Source of the DNA: Dyadobacter sp. Leaf189
GTDB taxonomy: Bacteria > Bacteroidota > Bacteroidia > Cytophagales > Spirosomataceae
Length of the DNA: 64,000 bases
Assembly: GCF_001424405.1 (NCBI RefSeq)
Contig: NZ_LMPS01000004.1
Span: 802,537 to 866,536, forward strand
Direction of reading: 5' to 3'
Shown: positions 18,592 through 28,267 of the stretch, piece after piece
Numbering within the stretch: position 1 is the stretch's first letter
How the letters are laid out: each line of letters opens with the position of its first letter
Made by a program: the position numbers and the translations under genes
The notes under the pieces: model-generated
Told to the model about the DNA's origin: nothing
Seen by the model: only the letters and a program-made list of their open reading frames with translations
Databases searched by the model: none

Positions 18592-19515
18592 CTATATACC
18601 AAATACCTTCTTTGCCTCAACCATATCCACTTTATGCGCTTCGGCTGCATTCATGGTTTTGGGAGATGTTTTTTCAAGGCATTGTTCCAGTACCAGATGC
18701 GGCTTGATACCTTGCGCGTCTAATTCTCGAACCAGGCGTGGATAATCAATATCACCTTCACCGAAAGTCTCCTGCCAGATCCCATTCTTAGATTGCCTGA
18801 TGTGCAGCTCCACAATGCGCTTCCCGTACAATTTGACCACATCGAACAATGCAACCTGCGAATTACCCGAGCCCCGGTATACCCAATGAACATCCAGACA
18901 AAGCGACACGTTTTCAGGATCGGTTGCCAGCAACATGTGGTGAAATTCGCGTGCTGCTGCACGTAGTTCCACATCGTGCGTGTGGTAAGCGAGTCTCATT
19001 CCCTTTTTCCTGAGTTCGGTGCCGAGCTTGTTCAGGTTCCGCGCTTGTTCTGCCAGCTGCTCGTCTGATTTATTCTCATTACTCCCCCACTTGATCGGGT
19101 TCGGGTTGGTAACCACGATTTTAGTCCCGGCAGGCTTCAATGCACCCGCTATTGCCAGCACCGATTCAATGGAGGTTCCGGCTTCTTTGGCCTCGTGTAA
19201 TGAAGTATTTACATAGACCGACGGCATCTCCAACTTGTATTTTCGTAAAAGCGGCAGCAGCCTGGCTACCTCGTCTGCATTGTTGAGCGCAGGCTCGTAA
19301 GCTTTTAATCCGGTGGAGGCGAAGTCGGCGAGAGAAGCGTCAAGATTAGCTGACCAGTCTTTTCCTTCTCTTGCGTAAAATGTAATCCATGAATACTGGT
19401 TGCACGATAAAGGGAACTTCACCGCTTCCTGCTTCCCGGCAAATGCAGGGATGGAGGCAATTGCGACAGGAATGCCTGTTAACGATGCTATAAACTGACG
19501 CCGGTTCGTATCCAT
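18592..19515 (-). CDS. Exported sugar phosphate isomerase/epimerase-like TIM-barrel protein
   Basis: A 307-residue protein with a twin-arginine-type leader (NRRQFIASLTG then a hydrophobic stretch to PAFAG) and an AP-endonuclease-2/xylose isomerase-like TIM barrel. Visible signs are LAYHTHDVEL, SLCLDVHWVYRG and VELHIRQSKNG, with the His, Asp and Glu residues expected to bind a metal. Such secreted proteins are abundant in Cytophagales and act on unknown sugars or inositol-like compounds. It stands alone between opposite-strand neighbours. Confidence 0.8.
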   Translation of the reverse strand: MDTNRRQFIASLTGIPVAIASIPAFAGKQEAVKFPLSCNQYSWITFYAREGKDWSANLDASLADFASTGLKAYEPALNNADEVARLLPLLRKYKLEMPSVYVNTSLHEAKEAGTSIESVLAIAGALKPAGTKIVVTNPNPIKWGSNENKSDEQLAEQARNLNKLGTELRKKGMRLAYHTHDVELRAAAREFHHMLLATDPENVSLCLDVHWVYRGSGNSQVALFDVVKLYGKRIVELHIRQSKNGIWQETFGEGDIDYPRLVRELDAQGIKPHLVLEQCLEKTSPKTMNAAEAHKVDMVEAKKVFGI

Positions 19516-19619
19516 CTTGGTATCTGGTTGAAGCTGATTTAGCTATCAAAGTAGCTGACATTGCATAGCTACCCGGCATTCAGATCTACGTTTTCGAACG
19601 GTTCAGTTAAAGAAATTTT

Positions 19620-19627
19620 TAACTTTG
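19620..19627 (+). promoter_or_regulatory. Promoter -7 box TAACTTTG
   Basis: Exact TAnnTTTG match 27 bp upstream of the ATG of the FAD-dependent dehydrogenase gene. Confidence 0.55.
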
Positions 19628-19654
19628 TACCATTAAAGGATAAATCCCTTTCCA

Positions 19655-21229
19655 ATGCACCAGACTCTTCAATTAACGCTTGCGCCGGAAGTGGCGCTGG
19701 ACGAAGAACAGCTTCGTCTCCATATATCAAGAAAACTCAGGCTGCATGATACTGATGCGCCTGTTATCCGCAAAACACGCCAGTCAATCGATGCCCGCAG
19801 CAGGCAGGTGAAGGTAAATGTACAGGTTGAGGTTTATGTAAATGAACTGCCTACATCACTGATCACGACTCATTTTGAATATAAAAACGTATCCTCCCGC
19901 CCCCAGGCACTTATCGTGGGCTGTGGTCCGGCGGGTATGTTTGCTGCATTGCGCCTGATAGAGCTGGGTATCAAGCCGGTCATTTTTGAGCGGGGTAAAG
20001 ATGTACGGGCACGCCGGCGCGATCTGGCAGTGATCAATAAAGAACATATTGTTAATCCCGAATCCAATTATTGTTTCGGTGAAGGCGGCGCGGGGACTTA
20101 CTCGGATGGAAAACTGTACACCCGCTCCAACAAGCGGGGCGATATACGTCGCATTCTAGAGATATTCGTTCAGCATGGAGCAAACGAGCAGATACTGGTC
20201 GATACACATCCGCATATCGGCACCAATAAATTGCCGGTGGTAGTTTCGGAAATGCGCGAGAGCATTTTGAAAGCGGGTGGAGAAATACACTTTAATACCA
20301 AAGTGACGGACTTCATTGTGTCGCAGGGGGAATTAAAGGGGGTCATCACCGACGACTATACCGAACATACCGGAATCGGCGTAATCCTGGCAACCGGCCA
20401 CTCCGCGCGTGATATTTACAATCTGCTTCACGTCAAAAACATCCTGATCGAAAGTAAATCTTTCGCAATGGGCGTGCGCATTGAGCATCCCCAGAATACG
20501 ATCGACAAAATCCAGTACCACTGCGCGACCGACCGCGGGCCTTACCTGCCTGCGGCTTCGTACAGCCTGGTTACGCAAACGCATTATAAGGGCGTACAGC
20601 GCGGTGCGTTCTCATTTTGTATGTGTCCGGGAGGCTTTATCGTACCCGCCGCAACTGCCACAGGCGAAGTGGTTGTAAATGGCATGTCGCCTTCGAAGCG
20701 GGATTCTCCATTCGCCAATTCAGGCATGGTTGTCTCCGTAGAAGAAGCCGATCTTGCCCCATTCAAATCGTACGGCCCGCTGGCGGGATTGCAGTACCAG
20801 ATTGAAATGGAGCAGCGCGCCTGCGCGCTGGCAGGTGCTACGCAAACTGCCCCGGCCCAGCTTGCAACCGATTTTGTAAGGCAAAGAATCTCGTCTCAAC
20901 TGCGTGAGACTTCCTATCAGCCGGGTTTGCAATCGGTTGATTTATATGATATATTACCTGAAAACATCGCATTTCCGCTCAAAGAAGCGTTAGAGGATTT
21001 TGGAAGGAAAATGCGGGGTTACTTGTCACCAGATGCCCAGCTGATCGGCGTGGAAAGCCGGACTTCCTCACCGGTCCGCATTCCGAGAGAGCGGGAAAGC
21101 TGCGAACACCCCGAAATAAAGGGGCTGTTTCCGTGCGGTGAAGGCGCGGGTTATGCTGGCGGGATAATGTCAGCTGCAATGGACGGCGAACGTTGCGCAG
21201 AGCAGCTTGCAAAGTTGCGATTACAGTAA
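19655..21229 (+). CDS. FAD-dependent dehydrogenase, uncharacterised COG2509 type
   Basis: A 524-residue cytosolic flavoprotein. An N-terminal region of about 85 residues precedes the Rossmann FAD-binding motif VGCGPAGMFAALRLIELG. Further signs are FGEGGAGTYSDGKLYTR, the second dinucleotide motif GVILATGHSARDIY, and a C-terminal FAD contact near FPCGEGAGYAGGIMSAAMDG. This is the conserved COG2509 family, often noted only as a NAD(P)/FAD-dependent oxidoreductase; its substrate is unknown. It is a single-gene unit under a good promoter. Confidence 0.88.
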   Translation: MHQTLQLTLAPEVALDEEQLRLHISRKLRLHDTDAPVIRKTRQSIDARSRQVKVNVQVEVYVNELPTSLITTHFEYKNVSSRPQALIVGCGPAGMFAALRLIELGIKPVIFERGKDVRARRRDLAVINKEHIVNPESNYCFGEGGAGTYSDGKLYTRSNKRGDIRRILEIFVQHGANEQILVDTHPHIGTNKLPVVVSEMRESILKAGGEIHFNTKVTDFIVSQGELKGVITDDYTEHTGIGVILATGHSARDIYNLLHVKNILIESKSFAMGVRIEHPQNTIDKIQYHCATDRGPYLPAASYSLVTQTHYKGVQRGAFSFCMCPGGFIVPAATATGEVVVNGMSPSKRDSPFANSGMVVSVEEADLAPFKSYGPLAGLQYQIEMEQRACALAGATQTAPAQLATDFVRQRISSQLRETSYQPGLQSVDLYDILPENIAFPLKEALEDFGRKMRGYLSPDAQLIGVESRTSSPVRIPRERESCEHPEIKGLFPCGEGAGYAGGIMSAAMDGERCAEQLAKLRLQ

Positions 21230-21252
21230 AAATGTCCGAGATTGATAATTGC

Positions 21253-21260
21253 TATATTTG
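21253..21260 (+). promoter_or_regulatory. Promoter -7 box TATATTTG
   Basis: Exact TAnnTTTG match 85 bp before the NUDIX gene. Confidence 0.45.
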
Positions 21261-21345
21261 TGAAATACCCTCACATAACAGAGAATTACACTATGCCAAG
21301 ATCTAGTTAAGAGAGCCTAATTTACTTTGACACCAATTTGCCCCG

Positions 21346-22002
21346 ATGGCCGCACTGGAATCGTTTTCGTTATTTACTGAACAGTTAACCCAAAAACTTA
21401 AATACCCGCTTCCCGGCGAAACGGCTCACCAGGTTATGCAAGCCTCTTCCAGGTTGCGCCTCACATTTAAACCGAATGCTCGTACCCGCAAAAGCGCCGT
21501 CCTCATTCTGTTTTATCCCCACAAAAACGAGATTTTCTTCCCCCTCATCCTCCGCCCCGCATACGACGGCGTACACTCAGGACAGGTTGCTTTCCCGGGA
21601 GGCCGCTATGAGCTTGCCGATAAAGACCTCGTGCGGACTGCATTGCGGGAAGCCCAGGAAGAAATCGGCTTGCGGCTTAATGATGTGCGGATACTCGGTA
21701 TCCTGACGGAGCTCTTCATCCCCGCCAGTAACTTCTACGTTTTACCGGTGATCGCCGCTATGCCTTACCGCCCCGACTTCTATCCCGACCCCCGCGAAGT
21801 AGAGGATATATTCGAGATCAGGCTGGAAGAAATCTCAGATGTCAACATCATCGGATCCAGTGATATTCAAGTACGTGGAGAACAGGTACATGCCCCGCAC
21901 TATATGGTACAGGGGTACAAAATCTGGGGTGCTACTGCGATGATGATCAGCGAGCTGCTTACTGTGCTGAATGCGCAGGAACCCGGCCCTGCAAACGGAT
22001 AG
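21346..22002 (+). CDS. NUDIX hydrolase, CoA pyrophosphatase-like
   Basis: A 218-residue cytosolic enzyme with a NUDIX fold. The Nudix helix reads REAQEEIG after AFPGGRYELADKDLVRTA; the first Glu of the box is Asp, as usual in the CoA pyrophosphatase subgroup. The upstream segment LILRPAYDGVHSGQVAFPGG matches the NuCoA signature. The expected reaction is cleavage of CoA or its esters to 4'-phosphopantetheine derivatives and 3',5'-ADP. No operon partner is visible; topoisomerase IV subunit A follows after 156 bp. Confidence 0.85.
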   Translation: MAALESFSLFTEQLTQKLKYPLPGETAHQVMQASSRLRLTFKPNARTRKSAVLILFYPHKNEIFFPLILRPAYDGVHSGQVAFPGGRYELADKDLVRTALREAQEEIGLRLNDVRILGILTELFIPASNFYVLPVIAAMPYRPDFYPDPREVEDIFEIRLEEISDVNIIGSSDIQVRGEQVHAPHYMVQGYKIWGATAMMISELLTVLNAQEPGPANG

Positions 22003-22158
22003 TTATCGCTTTATTTGCTATATTAGCACTTAATTCAAGCCCATTTTACGGTAATCTTCGTCCTGTTCCGCTCACCGGCGGCAGCACGGTCCTTCAACGA
22101 AGTCGCTTGATTTAAACCTTACAGTACTGATAGTTAAAACCTGGTTCCTCCTTCATTT

Positions 22159-24939
22159 ATGGACGAAAACGGAGCTACGCCTGACGTAGAAGATAGCGGA
22201 TTGCATGATAAGTTGCCCATTTCGGGTTTGTATGAAAACTGGTTTCTGGATTATGCCTCTTATGTAATTCTTGAGCGTGCCGTACCTGCGGTTGAAGACG
22301 GTTTAAAACCCGTTCAGCGACGCATTATGCATGCGCTCAATGAAATGGACGACGGGCGCTTTAATAAAGTGGCAAATGTGGTGGGCTCCTCCATGCAGTA
22401 CCACCCGCACGGTGACGCGTCGATCTACGATGCGATCGTTAACATTGGCCAGAAAGAATTGCTTTTTGATACCCAGGGAAACTGGGGCGATATACGTACC
22501 GGCGATAGTGCCGCTGCTGCACGATACATTGAAGTAAGGCTTTCCAGGTTTGCCAAAGAAATCGTCTTTAATGATGAAACGACTGAATGGCAGCTGTCTT
22601 ATGACGGTCGGAAAAGAGAGCCGGTAACACTTCCTGTCAAATTCCCATTGCTGCTTTCTCTTGGCGTGGAGGGAATTGCAGTAGGGCTTTCAACCAAAAT
22701 ACTCCCGCATAACTTCTGTGAGCTGATCGAAGCTTCCATTGCTGTTTTGCAGGGAAAAGAAGTAACGATATTCCCCGACTTCCTGACCGGCGGACAGATC
22801 GACGTGTCCAATTACAATGACGGGCACCGCGGCGGGAAAGTGCGCGTGCGGGCCAGGATTGAAGAGGAAGACAAAAAAATGCTCGTGATCCGCGACATTC
22901 CTTTCGGTACCACAACTACTTCACTGATCGATTCGATCGTAAAGGCGAATGACGGCGGGAAGATCAAGATCAAAAAAGTGGTGGATAACACGGCTGCTGA
23001 CGTAGAAATACAGGTGCACCTCGCGCCGGGCGTGTCGCCGGATATTACAATGGATGCATTGTACGCTTTTACCGAGTGTGAAGTGTCCATTTCTCCCAAT
23101 GCATGTATCATCATCGCAGACAAGCCACATTTTGTTGGTGTTACCGAAATTTTAAAATACAATACCCAACAAACTGTCCACCTGCTTCAACGTGAGCTGG
23201 AAATAAAGCGGCTCGCGCTTCTTGAAAAAATACTGTACGGATCGCTGGAAAAAATCTTCATCGAAAACCGCATTTACCGCGATATAGAGGAATGCGAAAC
23301 CTTTGAAGATGTGATCAGGACGATTGACAGGGGACTTGAACCATTTAAACCGCAATTTTACCGCGAGATTACCGACGACGATGTGGTCGCATTAACCGAA
23401 ATCCGGATCAAGCGGATTTCCAAATACGACGGTTTCAAAGCCGACGAGCTGATGCGGAAGTGGGAAGAAGATCTGGCAGAAACGGAAGATAATCTCGCAA
23501 ACATTACCCGCTTTGCGATCGACTATTTCCGGGATCTTTTGAAAAAATACGGAAAAGGAAGAGGCCGCAAAACTGAAATACGCGCATTCAACCAGATCTC
23601 GGCCAATGTAGTTGCGGCCAATAACCAGAAGCTTTACGTCAACCGCGCCGAGGGTTTTATCGGATACGGATTGAAGAAAGACGAATTCGTAATGGATTGT
23701 TCGGATATCGACGACATTATCGTGTTCAAAGCGGACGGAAAATGCCTTGTTACAAAAATCCAGGACAAGGTTTTCGTTGGAAAAGACATTATCCATTGCG
23801 CTGTTTTCCTGAAAAATGATGAGAGAAAGGTATACAACCTGGTTTATCTCGACGGAAAAACGGGGGTTTCGTACATTAAACGCTGCCAGATCACGGCGGT
23901 GACGCGTGACCGCGAGTACGATCTCACACAGGGTACCCCCAAATCCAAGATCACCTACTTCACTGCAAATGACAATGGAGAGGCTGAGATCATCTCGGTT
24001 AGTCTGACTGCCCAGAGCAAGGCGAAGGTCAAGCAGTTTGACTTCAATTTTGCCGAGTTACTGATCAAAAACCGGAGTGCAATGGGAAATATCCTGACCA
24101 AATATCCGGTCAGGAAAATTGTGATGAAGCAGGCAGGACGCTCAACGCTGGGCGGCGTGGATATGTGGTTTGATCCAACCATTGGTCGCCTCAACCGCGA
24201 TGAAAGGGGCGAATACCTGGGCAACTTCGGTCCGTCGGACAGTATTCTCGTGATTTATAAAGACGGATCCTACGAGCTGACCAACTTCGACCTCACAAAC
24301 CATTATGTGCCAAACGAAGTACTGCTTGTCAAGAAATTTGATCCTTCAATGGCGGTCACTGCCATCTATTTTGATGGCGGTCAAAAGCAGCATTTTATCA
24401 AACGTTTTAACATTGAGACTTCCTCACTGGACAAGAAATTCGTCTTTATCAGTGACGCAAAAAATAGCAAGCTGCTGCTTGCAAGTACAGACAAGCGCCC
24501 TAGACTTGAAATCGTTTACCCCAAAACCGCTCAGAAAGAGCAAACCAGTGTTGAGTATCTGATCGAAGAAATGGTGGAAGTACGCGGCTGGCGCGCAATG
24601 GGCACCAAGCTGCCAAACGACAAATTCAAGGACATTCACTGGCTGTCGCCGCTGCCTGAGCCGGTGAGCGAACCGGAGCCGCAGGAAGAACCGGAGGTAA
24701 TTCCAGATGCAGAAGACGAACAAGCACCCTCGGTTGACGAAACTGAAACCAGCGAACAGCCAGAAGGTGAGGCTGAGTTAACTACGCTATCAGAAGAAGA
24801 AACGCCGGAAGTGCAGGAAGAAACAGCTAATGTGCAGGAGGAGCCGCCGGTTGAGCAAGAGGAGAAAAGTAGCCCGAAAGTGAAAAAAGCAGGTAAAAAA
24901 GGCTCAGACCCTAAGAAGCAACTGGGTTTGTTTGAATAA
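22159..24939 (+). CDS. parC: DNA gyrase/topoisomerase IV subunit A (ParC type)
   Basis: A 926-residue type IIA topoisomerase A subunit. The breakage-reunion domain is recognised from GLKPVQRRIMHAL, SSMQYHPHGDASIYDAIV and the active-site Tyr123 in ARYIEVRLS. The C-terminal half contains the DNA-wrapping beta-pinwheel but no canonical gyrase GyrA-box (QRRGGKG), which favours topoisomerase IV. After about residue 830 comes a long acidic Glu-Pro tail and a basic end (KKAGKKGSDPKK). It decatenates replicated chromosomes together with ParE, whose gene is not in the window. Confidence 0.9.
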   Translation: MDENGATPDVEDSGLHDKLPISGLYENWFLDYASYVILERAVPAVEDGLKPVQRRIMHALNEMDDGRFNKVANVVGSSMQYHPHGDASIYDAIVNIGQKELLFDTQGNWGDIRTGDSAAAARYIEVRLSRFAKEIVFNDETTEWQLSYDGRKREPVTLPVKFPLLLSLGVEGIAVGLSTKILPHNFCELIEASIAVLQGKEVTIFPDFLTGGQIDVSNYNDGHRGGKVRVRARIEEEDKKMLVIRDIPFGTTTTSLIDSIVKANDGGKIKIKKVVDNTAADVEIQVHLAPGVSPDITMDALYAFTECEVSISPNACIIIADKPHFVGVTEILKYNTQQTVHLLQRELEIKRLALLEKILYGSLEKIFIENRIYRDIEECETFEDVIRTIDRGLEPFKPQFYREITDDDVVALTEIRIKRISKYDGFKADELMRKWEEDLAETEDNLANITRFAIDYFRDLLKKYGKGRGRKTEIRAFNQISANVVAANNQKLYVNRAEGFIGYGLKKDEFVMDCSDIDDIIVFKADGKCLVTKIQDKVFVGKDIIHCAVFLKNDERKVYNLVYLDGKTGVSYIKRCQITAVTRDREYDLTQGTPKSKITYFTANDNGEAEIISVSLTAQSKAKVKQFDFNFAELLIKNRSAMGNILTKYPVRKIVMKQAGRSTLGGVDMWFDPTIGRLNRDERGEYLGNFGPSDSILVIYKDGSYELTNFDLTNHYVPNEVLLVKKFDPSMAVTAIYFDGGQKQHFIKRFNIETSSLDKKFVFISDAKNSKLLLASTDKRPRLEIVYPKTAQKEQTSVEYLIEEMVEVRGWRAMGTKLPNDKFKDIHWLSPLPEPVSEPEPQEEPEVIPDAEDEQAPSVDETETSEQPEGEAELTTLSEEETPEVQEETANVQEEPPVEQEEKSSPKVKKAGKKGSDPKKQLGLFE

Positions 24940-25059
24940 ATAAAGCTGACGCGCCGGTTGCGGCAACGAACAACACCTTCGCGTGCGTACAGTAAAGGAG
25001 AGAGAATACAGCTCGTTGCGACAGTCCGGAAGAAACAGAAAGGCAACCATTAAGTTTCG

Positions 25060-25710
25060 GTGAAAAAAGCAATAAAGATCATATTAGCCCTACTATTCGC
25101 TTGCATGGTTTTCATCTTGCTTTGTAACTTATGGGTGGTATATTGTACAAGGCAGTACAACTACTTTTCCATTGAAAACCTGCCTTCCAACGACGTGGCG
25201 CTGGTGCTGGGTACGAGCTCGAAGTCGGAAAAAGGAAAAGATAACCTCTTTTTCAAGTACCGGATGGAGGCTACGGCAAGGCTTTTTAAGGAGGGAAAAA
25301 TCAAGTATATTATATTAAGTGGAAATAACGATTCCCAGTACTATAATGAGCCGCTCGATATGCAGAAAGCGCTTCTTAATCTGGGTATTCCCGAGAATGT
25401 GATGACGCTCGATTATGCAGGTTTCAGGACTTTCGACTCCGTGGTACGGTGCAAGGAAGTATTTAACCAGGATAATTTCACGATCATTTCTCAGAATTTC
25501 CACAATGCAAGAGCACTTTATATTGCTCACAATGAAGGGATTGATGCGATATCTTTTGCTGCACAGGATGTTCCCGACGGCTACTCAATGCGTACGCTGG
25601 TCAGGGAGTACCTTGCAAGGCCCAAAGCAGTGCTGGATGTTCACATCCTGCGGCCGTCGGCTGATGTAACCTCCAATAATGAAATCAGGAAAAATGAGAA
25701 ACCGAAATGA
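25060..25710 (+). CDS. SanA/YdcF-like DUF218 membrane protein
   Basis: A 216-residue protein with one N-terminal transmembrane helix (about 5-28) and a periplasmic DUF218 domain. Family signs are DVALVLGTSSKSEKG, KYRMEATARLFKEGKIKYIILSG (in part) and ISQNFHNARALYIA. E. coli SanA contributes to envelope barrier function and vancomycin resistance at high temperature; the biochemical activity is unknown. The start is a GTG at 25060. Its end overlaps the start of the DUF5686 gene by about 17-32 bp, suggesting co-translation. Confidence 0.85.
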   Translation: MKKAIKIILALLFACMVFILLCNLWVVYCTRQYNYFSIENLPSNDVALVLGTSSKSEKGKDNLFFKYRMEATARLFKEGKIKYIILSGNNDSQYYNEPLDMQKALLNLGIPENVMTLDYAGFRTFDSVVRCKEVFNQDNFTIISQNFHNARALYIAHNEGIDAISFAAQDVPDGYSMRTLVREYLARPKAVLDVHILRPSADVTSNNEIRKNEKPK

Positions 25711-28264
25711 GGGAAAATGTACTGCGGGCGTGTCGGTTAGGATAAATGGTTTTCTCAGCATCATACTTTACTCTATTTGCATTGTAGTTATTACGTCGGC
25801 AATTGCATTTTCGCAAACTACCCACGTTATAAAAGGCAGGGTTACCGACGCGAGTACGGGCGACCCGATTCCATTCGCTAATATTGCTATTAAAGCCAGC
25901 TTATACGGCACTACGACCAATTTTGACGGTTTTTACCAGCTCAATTACAATCCCCCGGCAGATTCGATCAGTGTTACTTATGTGGGTTACGACAACAGAA
26001 GCAAGGCGATCAATGCCTCTTTGACGGAGCAGGTTATTGATGTCCAGCTCGCGCCGGGATCATTGCAGCTCAGGGAAGTGAAAATCTTTGCAGGTGAGAA
26101 TCCCGCCTGGGCGGTGCTGAGGAAAATAGTCGCCAACAAGCGGGTCAACAACCCGGATAACCTCGGCGCTTATGAGTACGAGAGCTACAATAAAATCCAG
26201 ATCGACATTGATAATTTATCGGAGCGTTTCAGGAACCGGAAGCCGGTCAAGAAAATGACCCACATCGTCGATCAGTTTGACCAGGTGAAGGGTGAAAATG
26301 GGGAGACGATCATTCCGATCTTTATATCCGAATCTGTTTCCAATGTTTTTTACCGCCGCGATCCGAAGAAGAAAAAGGAGGTAATCAACAAAACAAAAAT
26401 ATCCGGCGTAGGCCTTACCGACGGCAGCCTGACTTCCCAGCTCATCGGCTCCTCGTTCCAGCAATACAATTTTTACAATAACTGGCTCAATATCCTGGAA
26501 AAGGATTTCGTGTCGCCCGTAAGTGACAACTGGAAGCTGTATTACGAATACTTCCTGGCCGACAGCGTATACAATGGCGCGAGCTACGATTACCACATTG
26601 AATTCGAACCGCGTCAGGAACAGGATCTTGCATTTACCGGCTCTTTTTGGGTCGACGGCAGCACATTTGCGCTTACCCAAATGGACGTAACTGTAAGCAA
26701 GCGGGCGAATCTGAATTTTATTGAGAAGATCAAAATCCAGCAATCGTATGAGCTGGTAGAAGACGAAAACAAGTATGTACCGCTAAAAACAAGGGTTCTG
26801 ATCGATGTGGACGAACCTACGAAGCAAACTGCGGGTATGTTGCTCAAATTCTATTCTGCCAATTCAAAATTCAGGATCAATGCGCCACGCGACAGCAAGT
26901 TTTATGATACTGCGATAGAATTGAAGGAGGATTACATGGAGCATGATTCCGCGTTCTGGATCAAGAGCCGGCCGGAAGCATTGAGTCCTACTGAAAAACT
27001 TACATTCCAGCTTGTAGATTCGCTTCGCGTGCTGCCGGTTGTCAAAACCTATACGGAGATCCTCAACATCTTTGTAAATGGTTACAAAAAGATCGATAAG
27101 TGGAATATCGACATCGGACCTTACCTATTTCTATATGCGAACAACAAGGTAGAAGGCCATCGTTTTCGTCTGGGTTTCAGAACTGATCCCGGATTCAGCC
27201 GCAAATGGATTTTCAGTGGATATGGCGCTTACGGTACACGCGACAATGCATTTAAATACGGCGCCGGAATGGATTATATCATTGACCGCAAGCCCTGGAC
27301 AATGGCAGGTATCTCCTACTCCAAAGATCTGGAACGGCTGGGTATCTCGGCCGAGACCATCGGTCCAAATACCCTTTTTGGCGCATTCTCACGATTTGGT
27401 GCTTTTCGCAGAGCTTACTGGCAGCAGGATGTTTCAGCTTATTTCAAAAGAGAGGTTGTAAAAGGATTGACTAGCAGTGTCCAGATTCGTCACCGTACTT
27501 TCGATCCGCTATTCCCATTTGCATACAAAGTCCGCCCGGAAGCCGGCATTGATTCTCCGATGAAAAGTGCTTTTGACATAACTGAAATCAACTTCGAAAC
27601 GAGGCTGGCCAGTAAGGAAACCTTTTTACAGAATGATAATGAGCGGATCAGTATGGGAAACGGAAACTCTCCTGCATTCACATTCCGGTACACGCTTGGT
27701 GTTAAAAATTTACTGGGAGGCGATTTCAATTATAATAAGCTCTCATTTAACATCAAACAGAGCTTTCGGACGGGCGTGATTGGCCGCACTTACTACAATG
27801 TAACATTTGGTTTGATCCCTTCTACCCTGCCTTATCCATTGCTTTATACGCCGCTGGGCAACGAGTCACTTTTTTATGTGGACAATGCATTCAACATGAT
27901 GCGTTATTTCGAATTCATTAGTGACCGCTACGTTGTACTCCGGATGGAGCATAACTTTGAAGGATTTCTGCTCAACCGCATTCCCGCGATCAGAAAGTTG
28001 AAATGGAGAATGCTGGCGACGGGAAAGCTGTTTTACGGGAGCATCAGCGACGCCAATTTGTCGCTCACAACAACTACCGACGAAACCGGTCAGGAAATGC
28101 AGATATTCAGCAAGCTGAAAGACCGGCCTTACGTTGAACTGGGTTATGGGATTGACAATATCCTGAAAACCGGCCGCATTGACTTCGTACACCGCCTTAC
28201 ATATCTCAACAATCCCAACGTACAGCCATTTGCGGTGAAGATCTCATTCTGGTTCAGCCTTTAA
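25679..28264 (+). CDS. DUF5686 outer membrane protein with carboxypeptidase-like regulatory domain
   Basis: An 861-residue protein. A signal sequence ending IAFSQ is followed by a CarboxypepD_reg-like beta-sandwich (about 50-130; VIKGRVTDASTGDPIPFANI). The rest is a DUF5686 region that becomes beta-barrel-like toward the C-terminus, ending KISFWFSL with a terminal aromatic pair. This family is restricted to Bacteroidota and is thought to be an outer membrane protein of unknown function. Two start codons are possible, ATG 25679 and ATG 25694; both lie inside the preceding SanA-like gene. Confidence 0.85.
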   Translation: MKSGKMRNRNEGKCTAGVSVRINGFLSIILYSICIVVITSAIAFSQTTHVIKGRVTDASTGDPIPFANIAIKASLYGTTTNFDGFYQLNYNPPADSISVTYVGYDNRSKAINASLTEQVIDVQLAPGSLQLREVKIFAGENPAWAVLRKIVANKRVNNPDNLGAYEYESYNKIQIDIDNLSERFRNRKPVKKMTHIVDQFDQVKGENGETIIPIFISESVSNVFYRRDPKKKKEVINKTKISGVGLTDGSLTSQLIGSSFQQYNFYNNWLNILEKDFVSPVSDNWKLYYEYFLADSVYNGASYDYHIEFEPRQEQDLAFTGSFWVDGSTFALTQMDVTVSKRANLNFIEKIKIQQSYELVEDENKYVPLKTRVLIDVDEPTKQTAGMLLKFYSANSKFRINAPRDSKFYDTAIELKEDYMEHDSAFWIKSRPEALSPTEKLTFQLVDSLRVLPVVKTYTEILNIFVNGYKKIDKWNIDIGPYLFLYANNKVEGHRFRLGFRTDPGFSRKWIFSGYGAYGTRDNAFKYGAGMDYIIDRKPWTMAGISYSKDLERLGISAETIGPNTLFGAFSRFGAFRRAYWQQDVSAYFKREVVKGLTSSVQIRHRTFDPLFPFAYKVRPEAGIDSPMKSAFDITEINFETRLASKETFLQNDNERISMGNGNSPAFTFRYTLGVKNLLGGDFNYNKLSFNIKQSFRTGVIGRTYYNVTFGLIPSTLPYPLLYTPLGNESLFYVDNAFNMMRYFEFISDRYVVLRMEHNFEGFLLNRIPAIRKLKWRMLATGKLFYGSISDANLSLTTTTDETGQEMQIFSKLKDRPYVELGYGIDNILKTGRIDFVHRLTYLNNPNVQPFAVKISFWFSL

Positions 28265-28267
28265 CAC